Positions 38,375-51,680 of a stretch of 64,000 nt of DNA are shown one piece after another. The notes under the pieces were generated by a model. It was not told the DNA's origin and did not search any database. It saw only the letters and a program-made list of their open reading frames with translations. Numbering within the stretch: the first letter of the stretch is position 1; each line of letters begins with the position of its first letter. The translations under genes and the position numbers were made by a program. Source of the DNA: Circinella minor (Eukaryota; Mucoromycota; Mucoromycetes; Mucorales; Lichtheimiaceae); contig JAEPRB010000018.1 of the NCBI GenBank assembly GCA_016758965.1, forward strand, positions 271,375 to 335,374. Direction: 5' to 3'.

Positions 38375-41300
38375 ATGTTTGCGATAACAGTTGTTACTGT
38401 GGCCATGTTAATCATTGTCATGACAATACAGCATACATTGGCAAAAACAATTCCTGGTGCTTTTATAATTGAATATGCTGAGGATAACACATCAGATTCG
38501 ATCATTCAACAGCACAATCGTCTATTATCTACACTAGGACCATTATCCCAATCATTAGATGTACGACAAACTTATTCATCACCTTTATTTCGTGGTGTAT
38601 CAGTCAACCTTGATAATAATAATAGTCCATCGTCATCACCTTCATTCTCAGCCCTACAAACGGTTGCCAATAACAGTTCTAATAATGAAATAGAAGATCC
38701 ACATCATCCTGTTTTAAAACAACTCATTCGAAATCCATCCGTTCTTAACATCTATCCTATCATGGAAGTACCAAGGCCACAATGGATAGTAGAAGAAAAA
38801 CAGGTCCGTATGCCTTATGAAAATACCTTAAGTCAGCTCAAGAATATTCATCAAGAACTTAATATTACTGGCTCTGGAATTACCGTTGGCATTTTAGATT
38901 CAGGTAATTTTTTTTTTTTTGTGTGTGCATAAATTACAAATAATAATAATATTAATAATTAAAAGAAAAACAAAATTATTAATATGGCTACTATGGATTC
39001 AGGTATCGATTATGAACATCCTGCTTTGGGTGGAGGATTTGGAGAAGGTTACAGGGTTCGATTAGGATATAACTTGATTGATTCAGACAAAGATGATAAA
39101 GAAGCTGGAACCCATCGTGGTCCTAACGATCCATATGATGTTTGTCTTGGTGATGTAGGTGGTAAGTAACATAGTCCTAGGTAATTAATTGATTATTCGT
39201 TATCAATTGTTTATTTAAAAAAGAAACTTATATATATATACAGGTCATGGTACACACGTTAGTGGAATCATTGCTGGTGTCGATCAAAATAAGGTAAAAA
39301 AAGAAAAAGAGAGAGAGGGAGAAAGATAAGGAAAAAATATTGAATTAAATGAATTGACCCAAAAAAAATAAAATAGGATTTTCTTGGTGTAGCACCAGAC
39401 GTCACTCTAGGCATGTAAGGATTATGAATAATTTTCAGTAGTTGTCTTTTCTTTTTATAAATCAATCATAAAAAGCAGGATCAAAACTTGTCATACTAAA
39501 CATTATTATGTAGGTGGCGTGTTTTTGGATGTACTGGTGGTGCAAGTGAAGATCTTATAATCAAAGCAATGGAAATGGCTTATGCTGCAGGTACTGTAAA
39601 ATATATGATAACAGTCTACTGGAAGAAAGAATAATAACAAAAATCATATGGCTTAAAATGTATAGGTTGCAACGTCATTAATCTTAGTTTAGGTACACAA
39701 GATGCATGGCCAGAAAGTTCCATGTCAGTTGTAGCTAATAGACTTGCAGAAAATGGTGTTGTTGGTATGCATCTTCTACTATCGCTATTGTTAATGTTGT
39801 TAAAAAAAATTGTATTCAAAAAAAAAAAAAGGCGTTCTATTTGACTAAACAGTTAAGTGTAATATAATTATATAGTGGTTAGCGTTGCAGGTAACCAAGG
39901 TAGTGAAGGTGTTTATTTGCAAAATAGTCCTGGAGCTGGATCAAAAGTTATCTCAGTAGCATCAGTAGATAATTCGTTTTATCTCACTCTAGCAGTTACT
40001 ACAGATGAATTACCTGATAAAAATTATCGTACGTCAAAAACACCTTAAAATATTAAAAAAAAAAATTAAGACTGTATATATATATATATACGATCTTTTT
40101 ACATACTTTTTGGTTTTCCCCTTATTAATACCATTTTTAGCATACGCCATGTCATCTACAACAAAACAAATGCCGAATGGAACAATTACAGTTTTATTTG
40201 ATGAGCAACGACCCGAACTTGTTACTACTGGTTGTCCAAACGCTATTAGAACCAATTTATCGGCACTGGCCCCTTTAAATGGTACTACTTTACTTGTACG
40301 CCGGGGAGATTGTCCTTTTTCTGAGAAATTTGTATTTGCTGAACGACTCGGTGCACAGGCTCTTTTGATCTATGATGAAGACGATAAAAATGCAGATCAT
40401 GCTATTCTAGCCTTAACACCTGGTATTACAATTCCAGCCGCTGGAACATCCAAAGAATTTGCCCATCAATTGATAGCTATTGCTAAGAAGAAGCAAGAAG
40501 AAGAAGAAGAAGAAGGAAAAGATGGAGTAAAAACAAGTACGCCCCCTATTATAGCATCATCTATAAACATATATTTTAGTACTCAAGAATTGAGCCGACC
40601 CCTTTTATCAGAAGGTCAAGTGTCATTATTTTCCAGTCTTGGTCCTACATATGAACTTGATTTAAAACCCACATTGGCTGGTATCGGAGGTCAGGTTTAT
40701 TCAACACTTCCTAGGCGTATGGCTGGGGGTTGGGGTACCCGTTCAGGAACATCCATGGCATCTCCTCATGTTACTGGTGTAGTAGCACTCATGTTAGCTT
40801 ATTACAAGCAAAAGAATATTTCTGTGGATCCATTATTTATTACAGAACAATTACAAAATCATGCGCAATACGTTATTTTTGAAGAAAAACCAGAACATCC
40901 ATTGTTACAAGGGGCGGGATTAATTCAACGTAAGTTTAATCATGATAATACTTTACGTAATTCTTTTTTTTTTGTTTTGTTCAGAAGAAATCAAATACTA
41001 ACAATAACTATATATATATATGTAGCTTTCACCTCACTTCAGAGTGGAATTCATGTATCGCCAGGTTATATCAGTTTTAATGATACTGAAAATTTTGTAA
41101 AAACACATCAATTAAATATAGCAAATCGTGGACAAAAAGTATTAACAGCAGAAATACAACATATTCCATCAAAAGCAGTTCTATCTTATGAGAACACAAC
41201 AACGCGTGTCGTTTCAGAGCCACATCATCGAGACGATACACACATTAAACTGGAACTTACAGCCTCTAAAATCACTTTACAACCAGGTCAATCAGTTGAT

Positions 41301-41912
41301 ATTCAAGTTACAGCACAACTTCCATCTATGGATTATAATTATCAAATGTATGGAGGTTTTATTCAGTTTGTTCAAAAAGAAGACGGCGACGACAAGAACA
41401 AGGAAAAGAAAAACGTAAATGATAATTTATTGGGAAAAACGGTCAGTGTACCCTATTTTGGTGTTCTTGGTAAACTCAATGAATTACCACTTTTTGATAA
41501 AGGATTTCCATATCTTGCTCCTGCCGGAAACTCTGATACCATGTATGGTTCCAATGATATATTTACATTGAATACGACTCAGGCGCAATACCCTGATATC
41601 ATTTGCCGTTTATTATCACCTACATCCCAAGTAACAATTCAAGTTTTGGATCAATTTAATAATATTGTAGGTGATATTGATGGTGGACCATTTAAATATT
41701 GGGAACGAAATCGTCTTTCAAAAGATCAATATTCCAGAAGTATACAATGGAATGGAAAAATTGCAACCAGTGCCACTAATTCTAAAGAATCAGTAATGAT
41801 ACCTTTTGGTACCTATCGTTTGCGAGTTAGAGCATTGAAAATGTTTGGTAATCCAAACATTTTGGAGCAATGGGAAGAATGGACCTCGGGTCCTATACTT
41901 GTACAACAATAA
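38375..41912 (+). CDS. Subtilisin-like serine protease, first tandem copy
   Basis: Secreted S8-family protease. Nine exons: 38375-38903, 39003-39161, 39244-39293, 39377-39414, 39514-39590, 39666-39764, 39876-40028, 40141-40929, 41026-41912, giving 926 aa. A signal peptide (hydrophobic to about residue 24, ends TLAKT) precedes an I9-like propeptide. Catalytic triad: Asp in VGILDSGIDYEHP, His in GGHGTHVSG, Ser in SGTSMASPHVTG; oxyanion Asn in VAGNQGSEG. A PA domain is inserted between the Asn and Ser blocks (LVRRGDCPFSEKFVFAERLG), then an Fn3-like C-terminal region, the Vpr/C5a-peptidase-like layout. Numerous N-glycosylation sites support secretion. Paralogue of the next gene, 479 bp downstream. 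Likely role is extracellular protein digestion; processing and substrate are unknown. Confidence 0.92.
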
Positions 41913-42391
41913 TTCATATATGCATACATATTTTTTTTTATTTTTATTTTTTGCATCCTCCTCATAATCCAACTACATATTTTTACTTTACTAATGTAGC
42001 AAAACACATATATATTATATGTATTCATTTTCATCAAATATACACATATTTTTTTCGTTTTCATTGGATTCAACTATAATAGTTTACTATACTACCGCTT
42101 TACTTATATAGAAGTCTTATATTATAAAAATAAAAATGAATAGCAGAATTTTTTATGGACCAAATTGTAATTAAATAAACCGAGTTTCCGTAATTAAACA
42201 AATAATAGAATATCGATATTTGCGGCGGAAGAATATGAATGTTTTTTTTTCCAATTGCTCGCCACAGTCTGTACTCCCCCCCCCTTTTTCCTTCTCTTTC
42301 ATTATACATCAATTTAATTTAATTTCTTATTTCTTTCTTTTTTAACATTGTTTTTTTTTTCTCTCTTTTTTCATCTGTCGCCTTAGTAATC
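41913..42391. other. Intergenic between tandem proteases
   Basis: 479 bp with a pyrimidine-rich leader (42270-42385) directly before the second protease start codon. No coding sequence seen. Confidence 0.6.
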
Positions 42392-45300
42392 ATGGCAACG
42401 TCATCGTCGCCATTTTCGGGTTACTATATTAAGCGAAACAAAAAGAACGATAAAGTTTCACGACGACTTTTGTTTTTCACACTACTATTATCGTTCTATA
42501 TTCTTGGATCACATGCTACCAGTAGTGTTTTAGAGCAGCATCCAAAATGGGCAGCAATAGCAGCATCACAAACCAACATTCATAATGTATTGTCGGGACG
42601 ATATATTATCGAGTTTGACGAAACTTATCAAGGAACATCAGCAAGATTTGTTCAAGAATTGGAAGATGACAATGACCGTATTAAATGGAAAGTGGCGCAT
42701 GATTATAACACCGAGTCTATCTTTCGGGGAATTTCTGTTCAGTTAGAGCATACTAATTTCTATGTTGCTTCCGACAATAATGATAGACAGCATGATCAAT
42801 TACTAGCAGAGCATCGAGTGATTCATCGTGTTATGGAAAAAAATCATGTCAAACGAGTTTATCCTGTTGTTGAGGTTCAAAGACCGATCATTGAACAATA
42901 CAGTACAGCTGATCCAGATACAGGTTTAGTGCTGGCACCCGATGTCAAAGATTTGCCGTTTTCTCATAGCTTGACTCAAGTAGATCGAGTTCATACAGAA
43001 TTAGGTCTTTGGGGTGATGGGATTACAGTAGGAGTCATTGATACAGGTAAATTTAAAAAAAAAAAAAACTGCTCCTTTACCGGAGTGAAAATTGGAAAAA
43101 AAAAAAAAGAAAAATATATATTGATAAATAATTTACAACAGGTGTGGATTATTATCATCCAGCTCTTGGTGGCGGTTTTGGACCTGGATACAAGGTAATT
43201 TTTTTTAAAAAAAAAAAAAAATTGAAGCTTTTTTTTTCTTTAATAACAATATACTAAAATGAAAACAAAGATCTCTTTGGGATATGATTTGGTTGGAGAT
43301 AACTATAATGTGTCAGATCCATCTAGTATTCATCCTGCAGATACACCATTGGATTCTTGTATTACATCAGGCAGCGGTAATAATATAATATCATTAATAT
43401 TATTCTATTCTTTCTACGAGTAATTTTATCGAATAATGCATTTTTAATGATTTCTAATAGGCCATGGGACACACGTTAGCGGTATTATTGCTGCTGATGA
43501 TAAGAAATATGTAGGTATCTTAGAAACATAGGGGCATTCAGCGATGTAACAAAATTATTTCATTACTTATACATTATTCATTGATGATTTAGAATTTCAC
43601 GGGTGTTGCACCTCACGTAAAATTAGGAATGTGGCGTATCTTTGGATGTAAAGGTTCGACATCAAACGATCTCGTCATTAAAGCAATGATTTTAGCCTAT
43701 GAAGCAGGTAAATATATATATTCAAATCATTCTGTTAGATACACACACACAAAAAAAAAAAGATTCAAAAAATTTAAACTTTTTTTTTTTGGTCTATATA
43801 AATAGGATGTAATATCATTAATTTAAGTTTGGGTGGAGTAAACAGCTGGCCTGAAGATCCATCCGCTGTTGTCGCTGATCGTATTTCCAAAAAGAATGTT
43901 ACAAGTAATGATTGCTATTGATAAAACTGATAAAAACTCTATTCGAATATCATACTAATATTGTACATATTTATATACATAGTGGTCATTGCTGCTGGTA
44001 ATGAAGGAAGAAAAGGCGTATTTATGGTATCCTCACCTAGTACTGGATATGATGTCATTTCAGTAGCGTCAGTTGATAATGAATATAGTTTGCAACCGGT
44101 TCTTTCAATTGATTCTACTAATGAAAAATTCCGTAAGTTGCTTTATAGTCTCAAGTACTGTGTGCTTTAAGATTTTCTTTTAAATAACAATTCCCATATA
44201 CGCTCTTGCTTTTGTCTAATAAGAAAAGAACATTATTATTAACATAATTAATAAACAATGAAATATAGCTTATGTACTATCCAGCACAACACATGAGTTT
44301 GCCAACGGGACCTTAGTCGCCTATAGTGACGATTCAGATAATAATGATGGCGATGCTTGTCCTGGTACAGAACCTGAAAATGATCTCACAGGCCACATCG
44401 TTCTTGTCAAGCGCGGTTTATGTGAGTTTGACGTTAAAGCCAAACAAGTAGCTGATGCGGGTGGAATTGCTATGTTAGTCTATGATCAAGATGGATCGGA
44501 TGTGTTTAAGCCTTCCACAGAAAATGCTCCTATTCCTGTTGCGGCTGTTTCACACGAATCTGGCGTGGTTTTACTAAAACTGTCTGTTGAAGAAGGACCT
44601 GTTCCGATTTCTTTTAGTACGCAATTGCATCAAGTGAAAATCAGTTCAGCTGGTTTAGTTTCCCGTTTTTCGAGTGTGGGACCTACTTATGATTTTGGGA
44701 TGAAGCCTGATATTGCTGGTGTGGGTGGATTTATCTTTTCTACTTTACCAAAACGGCAAGGTAGTTATGGCATTTTGTCAGGAACTTCTATGGCATCACC
44801 TTATATCGCAGGGGTATGTGCTCTATATTTACAAGCCCATGGACCCGACAAGGATCCACTATTCGTTCGAGATCAACTTCAGAATTATGCATCTGAAGTA
44901 CCTGCAGCTGGTGATAGAAAAAATATCACTCTTGATAGTCCTATAAGACAAGGAGGTGGGCTTGTGCAAGGTAAATCTCTAAGCATTTTGGTATTTACTA
45001 AAAAATACAAAATTGACAAACATATAAAAACATATAAAAAAAACCAGTATACACATATTAATTTAAATATTTTTATTGATAAATATTGTATTTATAAATC
45101 AGCTTATGATGCAATTCAAGGTGGGATTCATATTGCACCTGGAAAGATCAGCTTCAATGATACTGTTCGATATAAACCTCAAACTGTAACCATCACCAAT
45201 ATGAGAAATCAAGCTGTGAGCTTGACATTGGAAAATATACCAGGTGTACCTGTTGATCCATACAATCTTCCAAGTTTTGGATATGCACCTGTCGAGCCTG

Positions 45301-45983
45301 CTCCAAGTACATCAACTATTACAGCAGATCTTTCATTTGAATCAATAATTACATTAGGACCCGGAGAATCACACCAACTAACTGTTTCTGTTAATGGCTT
45401 TAGTGAAAAACCTAGTCCTAACAAACCATACCCTATTTATGGTGGGCATATTCGACTATTTGATGCACAACAATCGTCTAGTGGAACTGTCCAATTCCCT
45501 TACATGGGAGTCATTGGAAATGTTACAAATATACCAATTTTTGATAATGGATTCCCACTCATTACCAATATGAAGCAACTTATCTCCCACGATTCTTATA
45601 AACTTATAAAAGTCGCTAATGATACTACTGAATATATTATTAAACGAGCACCGGGTGAAGATAACTCCATATTGGTCGTCGTACGATTTCTAATGGGAAC
45701 ACGAAATTTTATCGCAGATGTTCTTGATTCTGAACAAGCACTTATTGGAACAGCAGTGACAAGTAATAATGTTCAACGAAATACAATGGATGGAGCAAGT
45801 ATGGTTGTTATTAATTCATGGAACGGGACCTATATTCCAAATAAATTTGACTATGAAAGTCATCAAGTTCCCCTTCAAAATGGAACATACCATTTGCGCT
45901 GGCGTGCATTAAGACTTATGGGAGATCCGTCCAATACAGAAAGTTGGGAAACAGTAACATCTAAACCTATAATTGTTATGTAA
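42392..45983 (+). CDS. Subtilisin-like serine protease, second tandem copy
   Basis: Paralogue of the preceding gene. Nine exons: 42392-43046, 43142-43194, 43271-43376, 43461-43510, 43593-43707, 43806-43904, 43983-44132, 44269-44970, 45103-45983, giving 936 aa. The N-terminus has about 33 polar, basic residues before the hydrophobic core (LLFFTLLLSFYILGS), so it is either a long-n-region signal peptide or a type II membrane anchor. Triad: Asp in VGVIDTGVDYYHP, His in SGHGTHVSG, Ser in SGTSMASPYIAG; oxyanion Asn in IAAGNEG. The PA domain (HIVLVKRGLCEFDVKAKQVA) and Fn3-like C-terminal half are kept. Residue after the catalytic SMASP is Tyr instead of His. Most introns are shared with the first copy, but one is unique to each gene. 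Confidence 0.92.
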
Positions 45984-46617
45984 AATAAAAAAAATTAATT
46001 ATCAATATTGCTACTAATTTAGTAGTAATAGTAATAGAAGAAGAATATATTATCACCATAGTAAAATAATTTTACATGAAGTTATCATGATACTAATATA
46101 ACGTATTCAATTCAAAGCAGCAGCAAGAATTGTGATAGCAGGATGAGATGATTTCAACATTTGAATATATAATTTAGTCAAAGCTTTAGTGCTTTACCAT
46201 TATTTTTTGTCTAAAGCAACCCAAATTATCCAAATAATATCTACGTCGACAAAAACTGATATGCTATAGTTTATGGCCATCTTGTGATCAACAAAAAAAA
46301 AATCACAATGTAGTTCTAATTAATGCACACTCTTTTAAAAACGGGTCAGTTTATGAAGGCTAAGAATATCTTGAAATAAACGGGTTTTGTTCAACAGAGC
46401 TATTACCAATCATGATTTTGTGCTAATTTCTTTATAGCAACGACCTGTGAGATATACTTACCAACTTAGATCTATATCTCGGAAATTGCAACTGTGAGAC
46501 TTTTTCTTTTGAAAAAAATTACCAATGAACTGCTGTTTAAGTGAATTGAAGTGTCCGGCTTGCACTAAATTATAGATACAATGTTAGCAGGAGAACTATT
46601 TACACTATTTATAATAT
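45984..46617. other. Intergenic upstream of TIR element
   Basis: No coding sequence recognised. Ends with ATAATAT (46611-46617), the left copy of the target-site duplication of the element that follows. Confidence 0.5.
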
Positions 46618-47060
46618 GGGAATTGCTACGGACACCCCAAAAACATACTATATTAGATAACTTCAACTCTTATATATGGACACCCTACTTTTATATTTTT
46701 TCAAAGGTACATAACAATCTGATATAATTACGTCGTATCCAGCCAGTTATACGCTATCTATACAGTTATTATCGTTATATAACTTAAAAATGTTTATGAA
46801 ACTCATATTAACAGTTCAACTTTTTATGATAATAGTCAATATTTCTTATATTTTCTCACTATATCATTATGTAGTCCTTATGAAGACAAGACAAACAAGG
46901 AATAATATATGTTTTTAATGCTACATATGAGCTGTCAAATGAGCGCTATTGGTGTTGATGACGCTGTTACTATAGTTTATACGGTCTAAGAACTTATTTG
47001 ATAACTTTTTATTTGTGGGGTATCTGTAAGACAAAATATGGGGTGACCGTAGCAATTCCC
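46618..47060. mobile_element. MITE-like TIR element, copy 1
   Basis: 443-bp non-coding element. Left end GGGAATTGCTACGGACACCC; the right end is its reverse complement with one mismatch. Flanked by a perfect 7-bp direct repeat, ATAATAT (46611-46617 and 47061-47067). Homologous over its whole length to the element at 60295-60755, with many scattered substitutions and a roughly 20-bp deletion relative to it. No transposase frame, so non-autonomous. Degenerate 13-bp end motifs at 46627-46639, 46675-46687, 47016-47028 and 47039-47051. Confidence 0.88.
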
Positions 47061-47493
47061 ATAATATTACTATCAAACAATACCCCAGTGTTGAAAAACT
47101 TGAGCTTTTTTTAAATCATGCAAATAGTTTATCAAAAAATACATGAATTAAGCAGATACAAAACATTTGATAAAGTAAATGGATTAATTATATTTAACAG
47201 AAGCTGACAAAAGACATCAAAAAATTTAAGTGCACCGACAGGATGTTTTTATAGATTGGAAAAAATAAAAATCTTATTGTTTCCATCTTTGTATATGTGT
47301 CTCCGTTTTAATATTTCCAGTCATCGTCTCTACAATTATGCAGCAATAAGCCACTGGCCTTGATTGTAGATCAGCAGAGAGATCCAAATGAGTCAAAAAA
47401 GTCAGCAAAAAAAGCAGTGTTTTAATCTGTCAGTTACCTCAATCTCATTCTCTTTCTCTTCAAAACTTTAAACCTTTTACAGCAACTGTTGAT
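47061..47493. promoter_or_regulatory. Upstream region of GARS-AIRS gene
   Basis: 433 bp between the TIR element and the start codon. Contains TGAGTCA at 47389-47395, the palindromic core bound by yeast Gcn4 and overlapping the GAGTCA recognised by Bas1 on ADE promoters, and a CT-rich leader (47445-47465). Because copy 1 of the element inserted here, the promoter of the purine gene is compressed to this interval. The factor assignment is inference. Confidence 0.45.
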
Positions 47494-50409
47494 ATGGCTT
47501 CTGGTATGATTCCCTTTTTACTATCCTCTGTTTTTTTGACTAATATATTACATATATTACATATATATATTATAGAAAAGCTCACCATTCTGCTCGTCGG
47601 TGCCGGTGGTCGCGAGCACGCTATTGCCTGGCGTCTCGCCCAGTCCGAGCGTGTCGAACATGTCTATGTTGCTCCCGGTGAGTCATTTAATTTGAATACG
47701 CTTCTCGTTTATAAAACTTTCTTTACTTTGTCTCAATCATATTTATAGTTGTACTAAACTTTGTAAATAAATGAAAACTAGGTAACGGTGGTACTGCCTT
47801 TGGTGACAAGGTTACCAACATCAACATTGGTGTCAGCGATTTCCCCAAGTTGACTGAATTCGCTCAACAGAATAATGTAAATTACTATATTATAATTTTT
47901 TTTATACTCGTACAGATAATTAAGAGAATAGATAACTAATAGATAGTTATTATTATTATTTTTGATATAAATAGGTTAACCTTGTAGTTCCCGGACCCGA
48001 ACAACCTAGTGTTGACGGTATTCAACTTGCCTTTAAGAAGAGTAAGCATCTTACCTTTTTCTATTATTATAGCGATTGTCCCTATATATGATATATTATT
48101 TCAACTTATATAACGTTTATCAACTTTTTTATTTATTTATTTAGTTGGTGTCCCATGCTTTGGTCCTTCTCCCAAGGCTGCTTTGATGGAAGGCTCCAAG
48201 ACTTTCTCCAAAGACTTTATGAAAAAACATAACATTCCTACTGCTGCGTATGAAAACTTTACGGATTTTGAAAAGGCCAAGGCTTATGTCGAATCTGTCA
48301 ATCACAATGTTGTTTTAAAAGCTTCCGGTTTAGCTGCTGGTAAAGGTGTTCTAATTCCCACCACCAAGGAAGAAGCCTTGGCTGGTTTGAAGAGTATCAT
48401 GGTAGACAAGGAATTTGGTGAGGCTGGCGATGAAGTTGTCGTCGAAGAATTTTTGGAAGGTCAAGAATTGTCCGTGTTGGCATTTTCGGATGGTTATACT
48501 ATTATTCCATTACCTCCTGCCCAAGATCATAAGCGTGCTCATGATGGTGATGAAGGACCCAATACAGGCGGTATGGGTTGTTATGCTCCTACCCCTATTG
48601 GTACTCCTGAATTGATTGAACAAGTCAAGCGTACTATTCTTCAACCTACTATTGATGGTATGCGTCGTGATGGTTTCCCATTCGTTGGTATGCTTTTCAC
48701 TGGTTTGATGTTGACTGCTTCAGGTCCCAAGGTATTGGAATATAACGTCCGTTTTGGTGATCCTGAGACTGAAGTTGTCTTGCCATTGTTGAGCGATGAT
48801 TGTGACCTGGCTGAAATTATGTTGGTACGTATTTTGTAATATATTGAAAAAAAAGGAAACTGGGTGGAGTTTGATTATGACAATTGACAAGAATCGTTAT
48901 TTTTAGGCTTGTGCTGAAGGCCGTCTAGACGCTGTTAGCATTACTACCAAGCAAGAATATGGCGCTACTGTTATAATTGCTTCAGGTGGTTACCCTGGTA
49001 GTTATCCTAAGAACAAGGAAATTACTATCAAGGATATTCCCAAAGATGTTTTAGTATTCCATGCTGGTACCAAATTAGAAAATGGTAAACTTTTGACTTC
49101 GGGTGGTCGTGTATTGGCTGTTTCTGCCACTGGTTCTACTTTACGTGAAGCTGTTGACAAGGCTTATGCTGGTGTCAAGTCCATTGAATTCGAGGGCATG
49201 TACTATCGTAACGATATTGCTCACAGGTAATTAAAAAAAAAGGTGGACAATTGCGAGCCAATTCTTTAGAAAAAAGCAACATAATTTACTCACTATTTTT
49301 TTTATTTTAGAGCTTTCAAATATGCTGACGAACAACAAAAGGAAACTGGTCTTTCTTATGCTGCTGCTGGTGTCGATATTGATGCTGGTAACCTTTTGGT
49401 TGAAAAAATCAAGCCACTTGTTAAATCCACACGTCGTGTTGGTGCTGATTCTGATATTGGTGGCTTTGGTGGTCTCTTTGATTTAAAGGCTGCTGGATTT
49501 GTTGATCCTATTCTTGTCTCTGCTACAGATGGTATTGGTACCAAACTTAAGATTGCTCAAACTTGTGGTATTCACGATACTGTTGGTATCGATTTGGTTG
49601 CCATGAACGTCAACGACTTGATTGTTCAAGGTGCTGAACCTCTTTTATTCTTGGATTATTATGCTTGTGGTAAACTTGAAGTAGACGTCGCCAAGGACTT
49701 TGTTGCTGGTGTTGCCGAAGGTTGTCTTCAAGCTGGTGCAGCTTTGATTGGTGGTGAAACCGCTGAAATGCCTGGTCTTTATGAATTGGGTGACTATGAT
49801 GGTGCAGGTTTCTCTGTTGGTGCTGTTGAACGCTCCAAGATTCTTCCTCGTGCTGACAACCCCATCAAGGCCGGTGATGTTTTGTTGGGTTTGGCTTCTT
49901 CAGGTGTTCACTCAAACGGTTTCTCTCTTGTTCGTAAGATCATTGCCACACAACCTGGTTTATCGTACCAATCTCCATGCCCATGGAAAAAGGATACTAC
50001 TTTGGGTCGTGCTTTGTTAACACCTACTCGTATCTATGTTAAGCAACTTTTGCCTGCTATCCGCAAGGACTTGATCAAGGGTATGGCCCATATCACTGGT
50101 GGCGGTTTCCTTGACAATATTCCACGTGTTATGCCCAAAGATCTTGGTGTTAAGTTGGATGCCAAGGCTTGGGAATTACCTGCCATCTTTAAGTGGCTCA
50201 AGCAAGCTGGTAACTTATCTGCTTATGAAATGTCCCGTACCTTTAACTGTGGTATTGGTATGGTTATTGCTGTCGATGCTGGATCTGTTGCTGAAGTTAA
50301 GAGTTTGTTGGAACAAGCCAATGAAACTGTTTATCAAATTGGTCAAGTCTTTTCCAAGGCTGATTTGAATGGTGAAGAAGTTATTGTTTCTAACACTGAA
50401 TCATGGTAA
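47494..50409 (+). CDS. ade5,7: Bifunctional GARS-AIRS (purine biosynthesis)
   Basis: Cytosolic fusion of phosphoribosylamine-glycine ligase and phosphoribosylformylglycinamidine cyclo-ligase, steps two and five of de novo purine synthesis; the fungal Ade5,7 type without the GART transformylase. Seven exons: 47494-47503, 47576-47677, 47782-47876, 47975-48041, 48145-48824, 48907-49226, 49311-50409, giving 790 aa. [38 protein letters not shown]-grasp [52 protein letters not shown] starts near residue 430: [61 protein letters not shown]. First coding exon is only 10 nt. Codons are richer in C-ending forms (GGT, GCT, AAG, GTC) than neighbouring genes, suggesting high expression. Confidence 0.97.
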
Positions 50410-51000
50410 AAAAAAAAAGAAAAAAAAAACCATACACACACATACATTTAAAAGTTATCAATTTCATTTTTATATTATCATTACCATCTTATAATTTCTT
50501 TTCTACTTTCTTTTTTCGTTCTTTTTTTCTCAATTTGCATCCCCCAAAAAAAAATGAAATGTTATTCTTTTTTATATTTGTACATAACCAACTTATATTT
50601 CACATAAAAACAAATGGATTAAAGTTATTAATACTATCACCATAATACTTTCTATTATGCTGTCATAACCATATAATCTACACGAAACATATTTAATTAA
50701 ATTTCTCAATCGAGTCACGTCTCCGAACATTCGGGGGAGACAAAGACGATATCCGTCAAATTTTCAAATATCAGCAATGCGAACTTTCCGATACATGTTT
50801 ATTCGTCCATTGGAGGGGTGGGTCAAAACCCAGATTTAGATTTTTATTTCAAGTTTGGTAAGTATTAATTGATACTCTTCTTTTTATACATATAAAAAGA
50901 TCTAGTGTGTGGATCTCTTGTTCTTTTCTACAAGAACGTGGTGACTATTTCTAGTAGTTATTAATCACTTATAAGCTCCTCCTGCTTCTTATTATATAAT
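50410..51000. other. Intergenic, GARS-AIRS to acetyltransferase
   Basis: 591 bp holding the 3' flank of the purine gene (T-rich, 50460-50540) and the promoter of the acetyltransferase. A slightly more GC-rich stretch lies at 50700-50830. No coding sequence recognised. Confidence 0.5.
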
Positions 51001-51680
51001 ATGGTACAACTATCCATTTATTGTATCCGTGAGGCTACTATTGAAGACCTCAAACACACTGAAACGGTTGTCAAGGTTGTAAACGAGGCATACCATTCTG
51101 GTGGTAAGTGTATCTCATATTTTATTTTATTTTGTTGATCTATAGCAAAAAAAAAAAAAAAAAAAAAAACTAAAATCTCATTTTGACATGAAGAGCATTA
51201 GAATAAAGATCGTTGACACTTAAATATAAATACTTTTGTATATGTTCATACATAGGTGGCTGGACAACAGTCAAGCATATTGTTGATGGGTTACGAACAA
51301 ATAACAAAGAAATCGATGAATTAGTTAAAACAAACGGTACATCACACGTATTATTGTATGCATTTGATGGAGATATTGTTGTTGGTACCGTCATGTTTAA
51401 ACCAGCCAATGACAAAGGCGAATCCGATTTTTCATTATTATCTGTTGCACCAGACTATCAAAGCAAAGGAGTAGGAGGAGCATTAGTAAGGCAAATGATT
51501 AATTGTATGAAAACTAAAGGAGTTACGACAGTCGTTTTGGAAGTACTTGATAATCGCATAGAATTGATTGCTTGGTATAAAAAGCTGGGCTTTACTGAAG
51601 CAGAAAAGGTGAAATTTAACTGGCATGGCACTGTCAAGACCCCCAATGTACACTTTCTTATCATGAAAAAAGATATCTAA
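51001..51680 (+). CDS. GNAT-family N-acetyltransferase
   Basis: Acetyl-CoA-dependent acetyltransferase of unknown substrate. Two exons: 51001-51103 and 51256-51680, giving 175 aa, a usual single-domain GNAT size. Starts with the strand-helix typical of the fold (YCIREATIEDLKHTETVVKV). Motif A is clear: FSLLSVAPDYQSKGVGGALV, with the QxxGxG/A loop that binds pyrophosphate of CoA. Motif B follows with VLEVLDNRIELIAWYKKLGF, the helix carrying the general-acid Tyr and the terminal GF. The end (VHFLIMKKDI) is the last strand. Closest in style to the small-molecule acetyltransferases of the PA4866/PhinothricinAT-like type, but this is a guess. No neighbour suggests a pathway. Confidence 0.88.
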
